From the NCBI RefSeq assembly GCF_964340395.1, contig NC_135550.1:2860501-2924500 (forward strand): a DNA stretch of 64,000 bases, in the 5' to 3' direction. Both the position numbers and the translations under genes were made by a program. Below the pieces are notes generated by a model that saw only the letters and a program-made list of their open reading frames with translations, searched no databases and was not told where the DNA came from. Of the stretch, positions 51,301-57,095 are shown in pieces. How positions within the stretch are numbered: the stretch's first letter is position 1; each line of letters opens with the position of its first letter. The DNA is from Glandiceps talaboti. Lineage: Eukaryota; Hemichordata; Enteropneusta; Spengelidae.

Positions 51301-52029
51301 CTCACAGAGTCAAAAAGTACTTGCTTGTGAATCCAAAATTTACTTCCAAGTTATTTTTTGACTCTGTGAGTGGAAATTTTATGAAATAATAGTGGATAGT
51401 GAACAATTCGTTGTACTCTCTTTTACTTTTATATCTAAAGATATGTTGTATCATATTAAAGTTCAAAATCATTTAATCTGTAAATGGGGGGGGGGTGTAG
51501 ATACAGGTCGTGAACGTGAACTGCATTGAGTATGGACCAGCAGTTTTCCTTAAGGACCAGCAGCATTTGATGGACGCACGGACAGGCGGAGGCACGGACA
51601 GACGGAATCCAATCCATAAGTCCCCGTCCCAGACTTCGTCCGGCGGGGACTAAAAAGTCACCAAAACAGACGAAAAAACCCTCAGAATCGCAGCGACTAA
51701 GTTCAATGGGTTGAATGTTTCTGACATATTTTGTGTGTGCTAGCCATAGCCACTAACGTGCACTCCTAGGTTAATGACCATAGTCCTGCTTGCAGACGGT
51801 GTACACGTTTGGAGGATAATATATTATTAATAGTGACCCCTGATTTTTCTCGGGCTGTCAATATGAGGCGATTATGTAATTACATGATCACCCGAGACTT
51901 ATGTTCACAATAAGAAATGAAACATTGCTATCTCACCTTAGCACCTTTCTCGAGCAATCTGGAGGCAATTGCCTTGCCTATACCATCAGCGGCACCTGTG
52001 ACTAACGCAACTTTGTCCAGGACACCCAT
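31317..52029 (-). CDS. HPGD-like: 15-hydroxyprostaglandin dehydrogenase-like SDR (7 exons, 258 aa)
   Basis: Coding exons, in transcript order: 52029-51937, 45191-45065, 39957-39851, 39490-39394, 38885-38809, 37815-37667, 31443-31317. All introns are GT-AG and the phases join (777 nt including stop). This is a classical short-chain dehydrogenase: NAD-binding TGAADGIG (residues 11-18), Asp37 at the end of the second strand (NAD preference, as Asp36 of human HPGD), CDV 64-66, NNAA 91-94, and a catalytic set Asn108, Ser139, Tyr152, Lys156, each one position beyond the human HPGD residues. RGTYLGLEHM and YAATKHGIVGFSRS are strongly HPGD-like, and length is close to the human 266 aa. HPGD oxidises the 15-hydroxyl of prostaglandins with NAD+ in the cytosol; the substrate of this invertebrate member is unknown. 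Oddity: the usual NNAG is NNAA. Introns are swollen by tandem arrays. Confidence 0.9.
31444..32060. other. Intron 6 of the HPGD-like gene, 3' part
   Basis: No exon, repeat or element recognised here apart from a chance pair of CTAACC hexamers near 32022. Confidence 0.5.
32061..32520. repeat. ~210-bp diverged tandem repeat, 2.2 copies
   Basis: Blocks starting GGGCTGTTCATTACCATGGT at 32061, 32268 and (partial) 32486, with shared GTGAAACATGTTTTGAGCA and TTGCATA. Periods are 207 and 218 bp. Confidence 0.85.
32868..37264. repeat. 28-bp minisatellite, ~157 copies
   Basis: Unit TTTACAGTAGAATGGC plus ATGGTCAGTAGG (28 bp). Frequent variants are GGCATGG / AGTATGG / AGCATGG and GTAGG / GTACG / GTTGG, with a few 3-bp-deleted units (GGTTTAGTAGAATAG). 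Local runs of the AGTATGG type near 33960-34460 suggest block duplications. The array lies wholly in intron 6 of the HPGD-like gene and stops 20 bp before a MITE. Confidence 0.98.
37285..37607. mobile_element. MITE copy A (GGCCTAA...GGTTCC termini), intron 6
   Basis: Begins GGCCTAATAAAAAATAGTTG followed by TGTGGTTCC and ends with the inverse (GGAACCAATCAATT then TTTTTTTTAGGCC). Internal landmarks: a TTTTATTTTATTT run, GTGAGTGTCTAGTTCAGG, and at 37402-37436 a single TCCATTGTTTTCCAAATGG monomer. Sister copies lie at 41618-45018 and 62395-62720. It starts 59 bases inside intron 6, close to the exon 6 donor. Confidence 0.8.
37667..37815 (-). CDS. HPGD-like exon 6 (residues 168-216, phase 2 end)
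   Basis: Acceptor AACTTCTAG, encodes MELMMTENNIRVNAVCPGLV and onward to ERVKTVRNV, ends CC before donor GTTAGT. The PGLVRTQM segment follows the cofactor loop. Confidence 0.87.
38140..38310. repeat. 40-bp tandem repeat, ~4 copies
   Basis: TGTACACTATGATTTCTCAA recurs at 38161, 38201, 38241 and 38281, each followed by CCAAACATACCACCACCA. Lies in intron 5 of the HPGD-like gene. Confidence 0.97.
38523..38766. repeat. (ATGT)n and (TG)n compound microsatellite
   Basis: About 30 ATGT units, then mixed ATGT/GTGT, then (TG)n. It lies in intron 5, only about 40-280 bases from exon 5. Confidence 0.98.
38809..38885 (-). CDS. HPGD-like exon 5 (residues 142-167)
   Basis: Short 77-nt exon with no long ORF of its own. 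Acceptor ATTTTAG, encodes LLPNPLVPVYAATKHGIVGF and SRSTA, donor GTAAGG. Carries the catalytic Tyr152 and Lys156; found by requiring the missing YxxxK motif between exons 4 and 6. Confidence 0.9.
38982..39032. repeat. (TGAA)n microsatellite
   Basis: About 12 perfect TGAA units in intron 4. Confidence 0.97.
39394..39490 (-). CDS. HPGD-like exon 4 (residues 110-141, phase 1 end)
   Basis: Acceptor TTTATGCAG, encodes KAVIRGTYLGLEHMGTKNGG to NIASTN, donor GTATGA after AACG. Contains catalytic Ser139. Confidence 0.9.
39851..39957 (-). CDS. HPGD-like exon 3 (residues 74-109)
   Basis: Acceptor TTGTACAG, exon encodes GAFQKVKSHFGSLDIVCNNA and onward to SIDINL, donor GTAAAT. Contains the structural Asn108. 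A 33-bp piece of this exon reappears at 44711-44743. Confidence 0.9.
39991..40877. mobile_element. DNA element with AGTCCCCG / CGGRGACT ends and internal 150-bp repeats
   Basis: Starts near AAGTCATTGAGAATGACAT (shared with 48965) followed by AGTCCCCGC, and ends ...AGTCCCCGTTCCGGACTTCG then CGCGGAGACTAAAAA. The inner part (about 40181-40720) is 3.5 tandem copies of a 150-151-bp unit with GAGTTATGGCTTTGGACATG, AAAATGGCTGCCAGGCAGCC and CACATGTATGTCATAGAACA. A CGGA run (40801-40827) precedes the right end. Likely non-autonomous; no open frame. Sits in intron 2. Confidence 0.7.
40878..41376. repeat. 38-bp tandem repeat, ~13 copies
   Basis: Unit ACATACAGCACAGTGTTATC then AACATCCTGTAAGTCTAA, period 38 with 1-2-base indels (CATCCCTGT, AACAACAGC). 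It begins right at the end of the AGTCCCC element. In intron 2. Confidence 0.96.
41377..41617. other. Intron 2 spacer, nothing recognised
   Basis: AT-rich with a short AACATATAACA repetition near 41481-41503. No feature supported. Confidence 0.4.
41694..44692. repeat. 29/35-bp minisatellite, ~100 units in two domains
   Basis: 35-bp units (TTCCATTGTTTTCCATATGG then TCTATGTGTTATTGG) at the left edge, then about 72 units of 29 bp lacking six bases (TATGGTCTATGTGTTATTGG then TGTTTTCCA) to about 43926, then about 22 units of 35 bp of a TTATTAGTTCCGTTG type. The plus strand is open in all three frames over long stretches, an effect of a stop-poor unit whose length is not a multiple of three. Confidence 0.97.
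44711..44743 (-). pseudogene. Exon 3 fragment of the HPGD-like gene inside the MITE
   Basis: 33 bases match 39911-39943 of exon 3 with one mismatch (AAGGCAACCAAAG against AAGGCTACCAAAG). Read on the minus strand it gives VKSHFGCLDIV followed by VNG and a stop, in the frame used by the real exon (VKSHFGSLDIV). Copies A and C of the MITE lack this piece. No splice sites accompany it, so it is a captured or converted fragment rather than an alternative exon. Confidence 0.75.
44892..44985. mobile_element. 94-bp MITE nested in copy B
   Basis: Ends TAGACTGCAAGATA and TATCTTACAGACTA are inverted with two mismatches. Copy A is uninterrupted at the corresponding GGGTCGGGTAACTGG. The terminus AGTCTGTAAGGTACGC at 47936 and 55174 looks like the same family. 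Confidence 0.65.
45065..45191 (-). CDS. HPGD-like exon 2 (residues 32-73, phase 1 end)
   Basis: Acceptor CACCTAG, exon starts GGTGTTGGTCTTCTAGAC (GVGLLD), ends GAAG before donor GTGTGC. Carries the NAD-discriminating Asp37 and the CDV motif. Confidence 0.88.
45287..45389. repeat. (TG)n, (TTTA)n and (CCAT)n microsatellites
   Basis: TG/TTTG run to about 45350, short TTTA run, then about seven CCAT units. In intron 1 of the HPGD-like gene. Confidence 0.96.
45445..46000 (-). pseudogene. Degenerate coding remnant of unknown origin
   Basis: Three adjoining minus-strand open stretches in different frames look protein-like rather than random. One includes RAFDIHIGAGIDLTTDELDM (about 45950-45750), the next QIDDPAIIDIPQPNPEVSLW (about 45840-45545), and the last VLEQEDLVAMQIAPLAQYCQ (about 45565-45450). 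The base composition is more balanced than the surrounding intron. There is no splice support and no family I recognise; a broken transposon or an old viral insertion are both possible. It sits in intron 1 of the HPGD-like gene, same strand. Confidence 0.35.
46290..46700. repeat. ~125-157-bp diverged tandem repeat, 3 copies
   Basis: Three blocks share TTGAATCAAAATACAAGGGA, GCAGTGTGGG, a GAAGGGGGTTTCC-like G-rich part and AACATGTCAAGGT (46386, 46510, 46667). A poly-G run is at 46303-46317. Confidence 0.8.
46701..47348. other. Intron 1 sequence, nothing recognised
   Basis: No ORF, repeat or element could be supported here. Confidence 0.4.
47349..47451. repeat. 34-bp tandem repeat, 3 copies
   Basis: TAATTGAAACTCTAGAGTCA recurs at 47349, 47383 and 47417, each followed by CTTTGGTTTGGTAG. 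Confidence 0.95.
47460..48232. other. Intron 1 sequence with one MITE-like terminus
   Basis: TAGTCTGTAAGGTACGCTGC at 47935 resembles the element ends seen at 44985 and 55173. Nothing else recognised. Confidence 0.4.
48233..48715. repeat. 111-bp GTAC-rich tandem repeat, 4+ copies
   Basis: AATACACAGGTGTACTATAC recurs at 48311, 48422, 48533 and 48644, exactly 111 apart. Units are built from TGTACTGTACAGTAC-like palindromes and TATTGTATTGTACTG. Because 111 is a multiple of three, two plus frames stay open; these are not genes. Confidence 0.97.
48909..48958. repeat. Inverted repeat, 14-bp perfect arms
   Basis: TTTTGGTGTTTAAC (48909-48922) pairs with GTTAAACACCAAAA (48945-48958). A second, overlapping palindrome TTTAACC-CGCA-GGTTAAA lies inside, so two alternative hairpins are possible. 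It sits just left of the next DNA element. Confidence 0.85.
48965..49759. mobile_element. AGTCCCC element, copy 2, left part
   Basis: Shares CAAGTCATTGAAAATGACAT, CACTACTCTGATCACGCAAC and AACAGACTTAGATATGTTGT with 39990-40110, and has four copies of the 151-bp inner unit (GAGTTATGGCTTTGGACATG-like at 49214, 49366, 49517, 49668). Homology to copy 1 breaks after GACGTGCATATG at 49759. A poly-G run is at 49179-49198. Confidence 0.7.
49760..51545. other. ~1.8-kb insertion in element copy 2, possibly hAT-like
   Basis: Begins CAGCGTGCGAAATTAACGCC, in the style of a hAT transposon terminus, exactly where homology to copy 1 stops. No matching inverse terminus was found near the right side, where copy 2 resumes (CGGACAGACGGAATCCAATC). 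Short plus-strand ORFs at 50555-50782 and 50785-51048 have no recognisable domain. An inverted pair around 51293-51372 (CTCTACTCACAGAGTCAAAA and TTTTTGACTCTGTGAGTGG) can form a hairpin. Confidence 0.4.
51550..51655. mobile_element. AGTCCCC element, right end of copy 2
   Basis: Carries the same CGGACAGACGGAATCCAATC, CATAAGTCCCCGTCCCAGAC and CGGCGGGGACTAAAAA end as copy 1 at 40820-40877. Confidence 0.65.
51937..52029 (-). CDS. HPGD-like exon 1 (residues 1-31)
   Basis: Starts at ATG 52029-52027 (MGVLDKVALVTGAADGIG) and ends GCTAAG followed by the donor GTGAGA, phase 0. The start is the only one that leaves the expected short lead before the first Rossmann strand. Confidence 0.9.
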
Positions 52030-52334
52030 GGTACGTCTTCTTCCGATCACCAACTATGTGCAATAGAATATCTGTTATAGAAATAGGGCAGGCCACTTCA
52101 CTCCGTAAACAACTGAAAAGAGATCACACACACACACGGTTAAACCATAGACCCTTCACCCACTATGGTAAGGAAGGTACGAGCAGTGACCAATATAGAC
52201 TCTCTCACAGTCCTCGAAGCTTCGCAAAATAGCTAAAACTTGGGTTGTTTTGTATGTATCTACTGCATAATTGTTCTTGTATACTAGTATCCCAGTACAC
52301 GATCCCAGTATCCCTAGCCCCGCACATGATGCTA

Positions 52335-52444
52335 GCCCTGTACTGTGCGCCCTCATCGATCACATAGAGCTAATATTTTGTTGATGTGTTAGGCGAAGTA
52401 AAATGTTAGCCCTATGTGATCGATGAGGGCGCACAGTACAGGGC
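52335..52444. repeat. Fold-back palindrome with 45-bp arms
   Basis: Left arm 52335-52379 (GCCCTGTACTGTGCGCCCTC...) and right arm 52400-52444 pair at 43 of 45 positions around a 20-base loop. It lies about 300 bp upstream of the HPGD-like start codon, in the space between the two divergent genes. Confidence 0.9.
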
Positions 52445-52743
52445 GAGGACACAGATCCACAGATAGTTCGTCAGTGGGACCTTGGATGCGGATATACATG
52501 TATAGGGACACATCCAGTGGTTTGCATAGCCTGTTTAGGGCGTTTGCGGTATATTCCGTTCAACATATACGGTATGACAGATTAAGCGGAATATACCGCG
52601 AGCTCCATAAAAAGGCCATGGTTTTCTAAACTCGAATACAACATTTTTATGTTTACAATTGTAATTAATATTTTACCAGTTCACTTTTGTTCTAATTCGA
52701 AGCATTACGATAGTTGATCAATACAATAAATGGTGAATATCCA

Positions 52744-52875
52744 ATCTGATTAAAATCCGATGTAGATGTCGGCTAATCGTTCATTGCTATTTTACTTTCG
52801 TTATTTTGCCTGAATTGACCTTCTTGGTACATGTTTACATTTTTTAAATGTAAACATGCACCAAGAAGGTCAATT
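52744..52875. mobile_element. Fold-back MITE, truncated second copy
   Basis: ATCTGATTAAAATCCGATG to TTGGTACATGTTTACAT repeats the left arm of 29640-29868. The right arm is present only as far as ACCAAGAAGGTCAATT, where it abuts coding sequence of the non-LTR element. Confidence 0.85.
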
Positions 52876-53640
52876 TCCAGAAATCCATTGGTAAAATTTG
52901 TATAAGCTAAATGTACATCCTGACAATGTAGCACTTGGTCCCAACTCTTAAATTGTATGTCATCTCTAAAAGCTTCTGTCTGAAAGTTTCTATAATCTCG
53001 CATGTAATGGCAGAAGACGGAGATGGTATATCAATGGAAGCAAAAATTGGTAGATGATCTGAAATATCTGAAATTATTGTACCCGCCTTGATTTGCTTAC
53101 CAGTGACATAGGCGTAAAGATGATATATAATTGTTGAAGTGTTTTCGTAATTCTAGTAGGACAGGTTATTGTTTGTTCAAAATTAAACCATGCTAAAGTG
53201 TCTAACAAGTTAATCTCCTCTAGAGTTGGGTGGACTGCTTAAATCAATGTTCAAATCACCAACAACCCTTATACTTATTTGTAAGTGAGGCAATTGTATT
53301 TTCTAGACTAGCAATAAAATCACCATAATTTGTAATTGGAGGTCTGTACAATGCCCCTACTAAATATTCAGTTTTACCCATTTTAACCTTAACCAATATT
53401 GATTCCGCATTACTGATTTCAACATTCAACATATTGTAATTTATTGACTCGTGATGATACATCCCAACCACTCCCCTCTACCTTGGTGCCTTGTATTAAT
53501 TTCAAATGAATAGTTGGGCAGATTGTACAAATGTCTATCCTCTACTTGCCACATTTTGGGCAGCGCAATTACTTTAAATTGGGTTTCCACACATTCCCCA
53601 TAAAATAACTTAAAACTATCATAGTTCTTCCTCAAAGACC
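52876..53640 (-). pseudogene. APE-type endonuclease remnant of the non-LTR element
   Basis: Minus-strand frames give MWQVEDRHLYNLPNYSFEIN, then after a frameshift near 53465 VGMYHHESINYNM, and LVGALYRPPITNYGDF, matching the central endonuclease strands. Further broken frames resemble the SDH-containing end (ISDISDHLPIF). A segment reading RDYRNFQTEAFRDDIQ and AYTNFTNGF corresponds to the linker before the RT. Several frameshifts and stops: inactive. Confidence 0.75.
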
Positions 53641-54127
53641 TAATATTCAGGTGAGAGATAGATTAAAGATAGATAACATATTATCATGAACAACAAACTC
53701 ATCATTGAATTGACACAGAGTAATTTGCACATCTAATATCATTGATAAGTATATCAGGATTATCGGAAAACAAATCTATGAAAGTCTAAAGATTCGTACA
53801 AAACATACGATATCAGATGTGAATTATACAATTTGGTCGAGATCATGCTCATTTCTTATCACTAAAACAGCTGATTGTTCACTTTTCTTCACATGAACTT
53901 GACTATTCCGTGTCCATACATACATGTACTTGTAGTGTGCTGATTTGCGCTTCATGTTCGTCATTTTGAAGAGTGTACGTACTTGTGGTGCAAGATTTTC
54001 ATATATGTTAGTGGTAATGTTCGCAAGTTTCTTTTTTGTACGAGTAGATGTGATCGCGTTTCTTTCTGTGAAAAAATCTAAGTAGATCTGGCACCATTAC
54101 CTGTATGCTTCTGTGTATGACCTCATG

Positions 54128-54605
54128 TCAGTTTCCATGATCTCTGGGTCGATCTTTCCATGATCTCTGGGTCGACTCTTGTCGTACTCTTACTGTAATC
54201 GCGTCTGTGTTTTCTCTCCGATCTGTACTTTCTGGTATTCCATGTAATTCTATGTTCTCTCGTCTACTGTACTGGTTCAAACTTTCTGTAGATTTCTCAA
54301 GCTCTGTGATGCGACTGATTAGATGATCATTGACTTCTTTGATTTCTTGACTTTCAAGCTCAAGTGCAGAAACTCGCACACAATTCTTCCACAAGTCCGT
54401 TGAAGAAATCTAGTGATGAATTAATTGTGCTTTGGGATTCTTTGAGTTCGGCAATGCTAGTCAGTAGTGCTGGTATATGTGGCTTATTTGTGAACAGATT
54501 TCTGCAAATTCTATTGTTTGTGGCATGGCATGGCATGGCAACTAGAGTTGTTGATGTGGAAGAGCCTGTTGATCGAGATGGAACTTAGTTTTTCTTGTTC
54601 GGCAT
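54128..54605 (-). pseudogene. ORF1 remnant of the non-LTR element
   Basis: Minus strand from ATG 54605; a stop at codon 7 and a frameshift near 54375 break it. LTSIAELKESQSTINSSLDF, then EIKEVNDHLISRITELEKST, is a coiled coil, and LNQYSRRENIELHGIPES is the conserved motif that follows the coiled coil in many ORF1 proteins (RNA-binding chaperone of the element). Confidence 0.75.
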
Positions 54606-54968
54606 TGTGATGAGCATAGATGTTTACATTTCAAAATGACACATTGACTATAGAAAATAGACAGCAGCTAAATACTGATGACATTGAGCATGCATAATTA
54701 AGTTGAACTTGAACTAATGCTAGATTCTGCACGGTGGCTTCTACAGTTGATCAAGAATGTCATCTCACATTTGTTGATAAATATGGTAACTTTCCACCGA
54801 ACCCGTTGTTATATAGTTACTCGCTCCAGTCCTTTGGATGCTTGATACATAAACATTTGATGAGGGAAATTGCCAAATATACAGTGAAATTTTGGCCTGT
54901 AACCGGAGACAATGTATTGATACTTCACACTCAGGAACAGCGCCCTCAGTACTCATATCTGTGCCCAC

Positions 54969-55069
<101 letters not shown>

Positions 55070-55171
55070 GTATATATTACCCCTATATAATTTAGCACTA
55101 TATATGTGTCACTTTCATATTGCATCATTTGCCTGAAGGGCACGTCATTTATTTTTTGGTTCACCATTTAC

Positions 55172-55260
55172 CTTAGTCTGTAAGGTACGCCTTGACGGGG
55201 CGCCCTCACACATGTGAGAGTAGGCCGGTGAGGGTGGAACATCATGTGTAATCTTAGTAC
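55172..55260. repeat. Interspersed repeat end (TAGTCTGTAAGGTACGC family)
   Basis: TTAGTCTGTAAGGTACGCC followed by GCCCTCACACATGTGAGA resembles 47934-48010 and the terminus of the nested MITE at 44985. Confidence 0.45.
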
Positions 55261-55429
55261 TGTTTTCTAATGTCTAGTTGTATTTTGTGGGTGTTGGCAT
55301 GTAGTGACGTCAGTTTTAAGTATATGAACATTATTGCGCCATATCTAAATGATTGAACATTCAATACACACTAAATGACCTATATACACTTTTCTATCTC
55401 ATCAGATATAGATTTATATTTGATTGGAT

Positions 55430-55582
55430 TTTGATTGAATAGAATGATAGTGCGCCCCCATGGCAGTCCGAAATGCATCTTGGGACATGTAAGGATTTGT
55501 CGGAGTAGCGCAGGCGCGGCGGGACGTTCGAAGTGTTATGTTTTGATCAGGGTTTTGATCGATTTCTGTCAGATGTTCACAG
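55430..55582 (+). promoter_or_regulatory. Probable MCM8 promoter and noncoding first exon
   Basis: A local CpG-rich patch (GGAGTAGCGCAGGCGCGGCG at 55502-55521) in otherwise AT-rich DNA. Just upstream, AAATGCATCTTGGGACATGT (55471-55490) resembles the ZNF143/Staf site common in housekeeping promoters. A good donor (TTCACAG|GTAATT) follows at 55582. The next plausible acceptor is TTTAG near 56919, shortly before the MCM8 ATG. No TATA box seen. Placement is inference. Confidence 0.4.
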
Positions 55583-56941
55583 GTAATTTTTCACTGTATC
55601 ATGTATCTATGATTTTCATAGCGGTAACATTGTACTAAGGGCATGTCTATACAGGGTTATTATGTAAATCTCAGCCGTGTACACCGCTGACGAGGCAATT
55701 TTTGTGAACGGCTACTTTGGAGCACAGGTACTTCATTTGTACTTGTCCGATTACGATTCACTTTGTCCTATTTTCAACTCGCCCCAACAACACTAGTAAA
55801 CGTTTATCGATCGAAACGATACATGGACTCGAAGTACGGGGACCAACAAATTTACATGATTTTACCTACGTGGCCAGTTGAAGCGTAGCAATATTTCATA
55901 GCAGAAAGTGGTGTGGGTTTTGGCTAAGTGTTTGCTAGATCTAGAACTTATAGTTATACGAGCACAACAACTTTCCTCAGTCATGGAATATCACTTTTCT
56001 TACTGTATGATACATGATTCACATTTATGTTTACATAGATTTATAAAATGTAGGTTTCCTTTTCATTGTTGATATCGCACAGTAAATTTAACCAACACAT
56101 CTAATTACTCACAGAAGACACCCCTTTCTGTGTAGACGCAATATTGAGTCTTGTCAAGACGTGGATTATATCATAGACTAGTAGACAGACTGAGGGTGTA
56201 TTGATTAATTATCCCACACAGTGGACTTCTCATGATGTGTCTGTGTTCTTTTAGAATGGTAACATCATGATACACACCCACTCCAGATGTTGGATGATTT
56301 TAGATTACGATGTCAGGAACACAATTTTGAAAGTTAATTCATCCTAAAATTGCATGTGAGTATATTAGTTTATTTAAATTGTGATATAGTGAATTGATAG
56401 TCAGGCTTAGTCATTATAATCAACTTTCCTCATCATCCTCATCAATTTGTACATAATGTCGTCATAATGTTTTCTTTATATTACCATATGTTGAGAATAC
56501 ACAATTTGTATCTAATTACGTAGGATAGTTCATTGAATTGTGAGATGACGGCATGATTATTGGTTCCTAAAAGTCAAGTGAACCAAGACAAGTGTTTTTG
56601 ACACTTTGTAAATTAGGTTGACATTTTCATCTTTATGTTTTAACATAGTAAGACTGTAGAATGTACATCAGCCTGACAATACAATAGATTATACATTTGT
56701 ATTCAACTTTCAAGTTAGGGAGTTAGGGTCTGGGTCACGTTAGGGATAAAAATAGGGTTAGAGACCCAAGCACATCCTTCAATAGATGGACACTTTTGTG
56801 CACAATACATGTATGTCCTCCCATATCTATTGTTTGACCCAATATAGTGTTATTGACCTGCCTTCATTTATGTCATTATTGTCTGCTTTTTCATTTGTAC
56901 TTGGCAGCCAGTTTAGCATAGTGTTACAATTTGTCCACAAA
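55583..56941 (+). other. Probable 5' intron of MCM8
   Basis: AT-rich, no repeats or coding potential recognised, with an acceptor-like TTGGCAGCCAGTTTAG just before the start codon. Confidence 0.4.
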
Positions 56942-57095
56942 ATGAGCAGTAGTTCTAACAGAGGAGAAAGTAGCCGAGGAAGGGGACGTGGTGGTGGGGG
57001 TGGTTGTTGGAGAGGTCAGGGAAGAGGTCGTGGTCAGTATTTCAGTGGTTATAGAAATAATGGCAGAGGGAGAGGTACAAACAGAGCAGAGATGG
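56942..57095 (+). CDS. MCM8: MCM8 exon 1 (residues 1-51, phase 1 end)
   Basis: ATG AGC AGT start; donor ATGG|GTAAGT. Encodes the basic glycine-arginine segment. An in-frame upstream ATG at 56786 would add 52 hydrophobic residues unlike MCM8 and is not preferred. Confidence 0.88.

Larger units (their letters stand above)
52876..54605 (-). mobile_element. 3'-truncated non-LTR retrotransposon, minus strand
   Basis: ORF1 remnant (54605-54128) followed by an endonuclease remnant (about 53640-52876), the normal order for CR1/L2/Jockey-type elements. Reverse transcriptase and 3' end are missing; the element stops at the MITE junction at 52875. Loss of the 3' end is the reverse of usual LINE truncation, implying deletion or recombination, perhaps with the MITE. 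Confidence 0.75.

Noticed and set aside
56786-56941. Upstream in-frame ATG extending MCM8 by 52 residues
   Set aside because: The extension is hydrophobic and unlike MCM8; an acceptor-like site lies within it, and the ATG at 56942 leads directly into the expected RGG-rich start.
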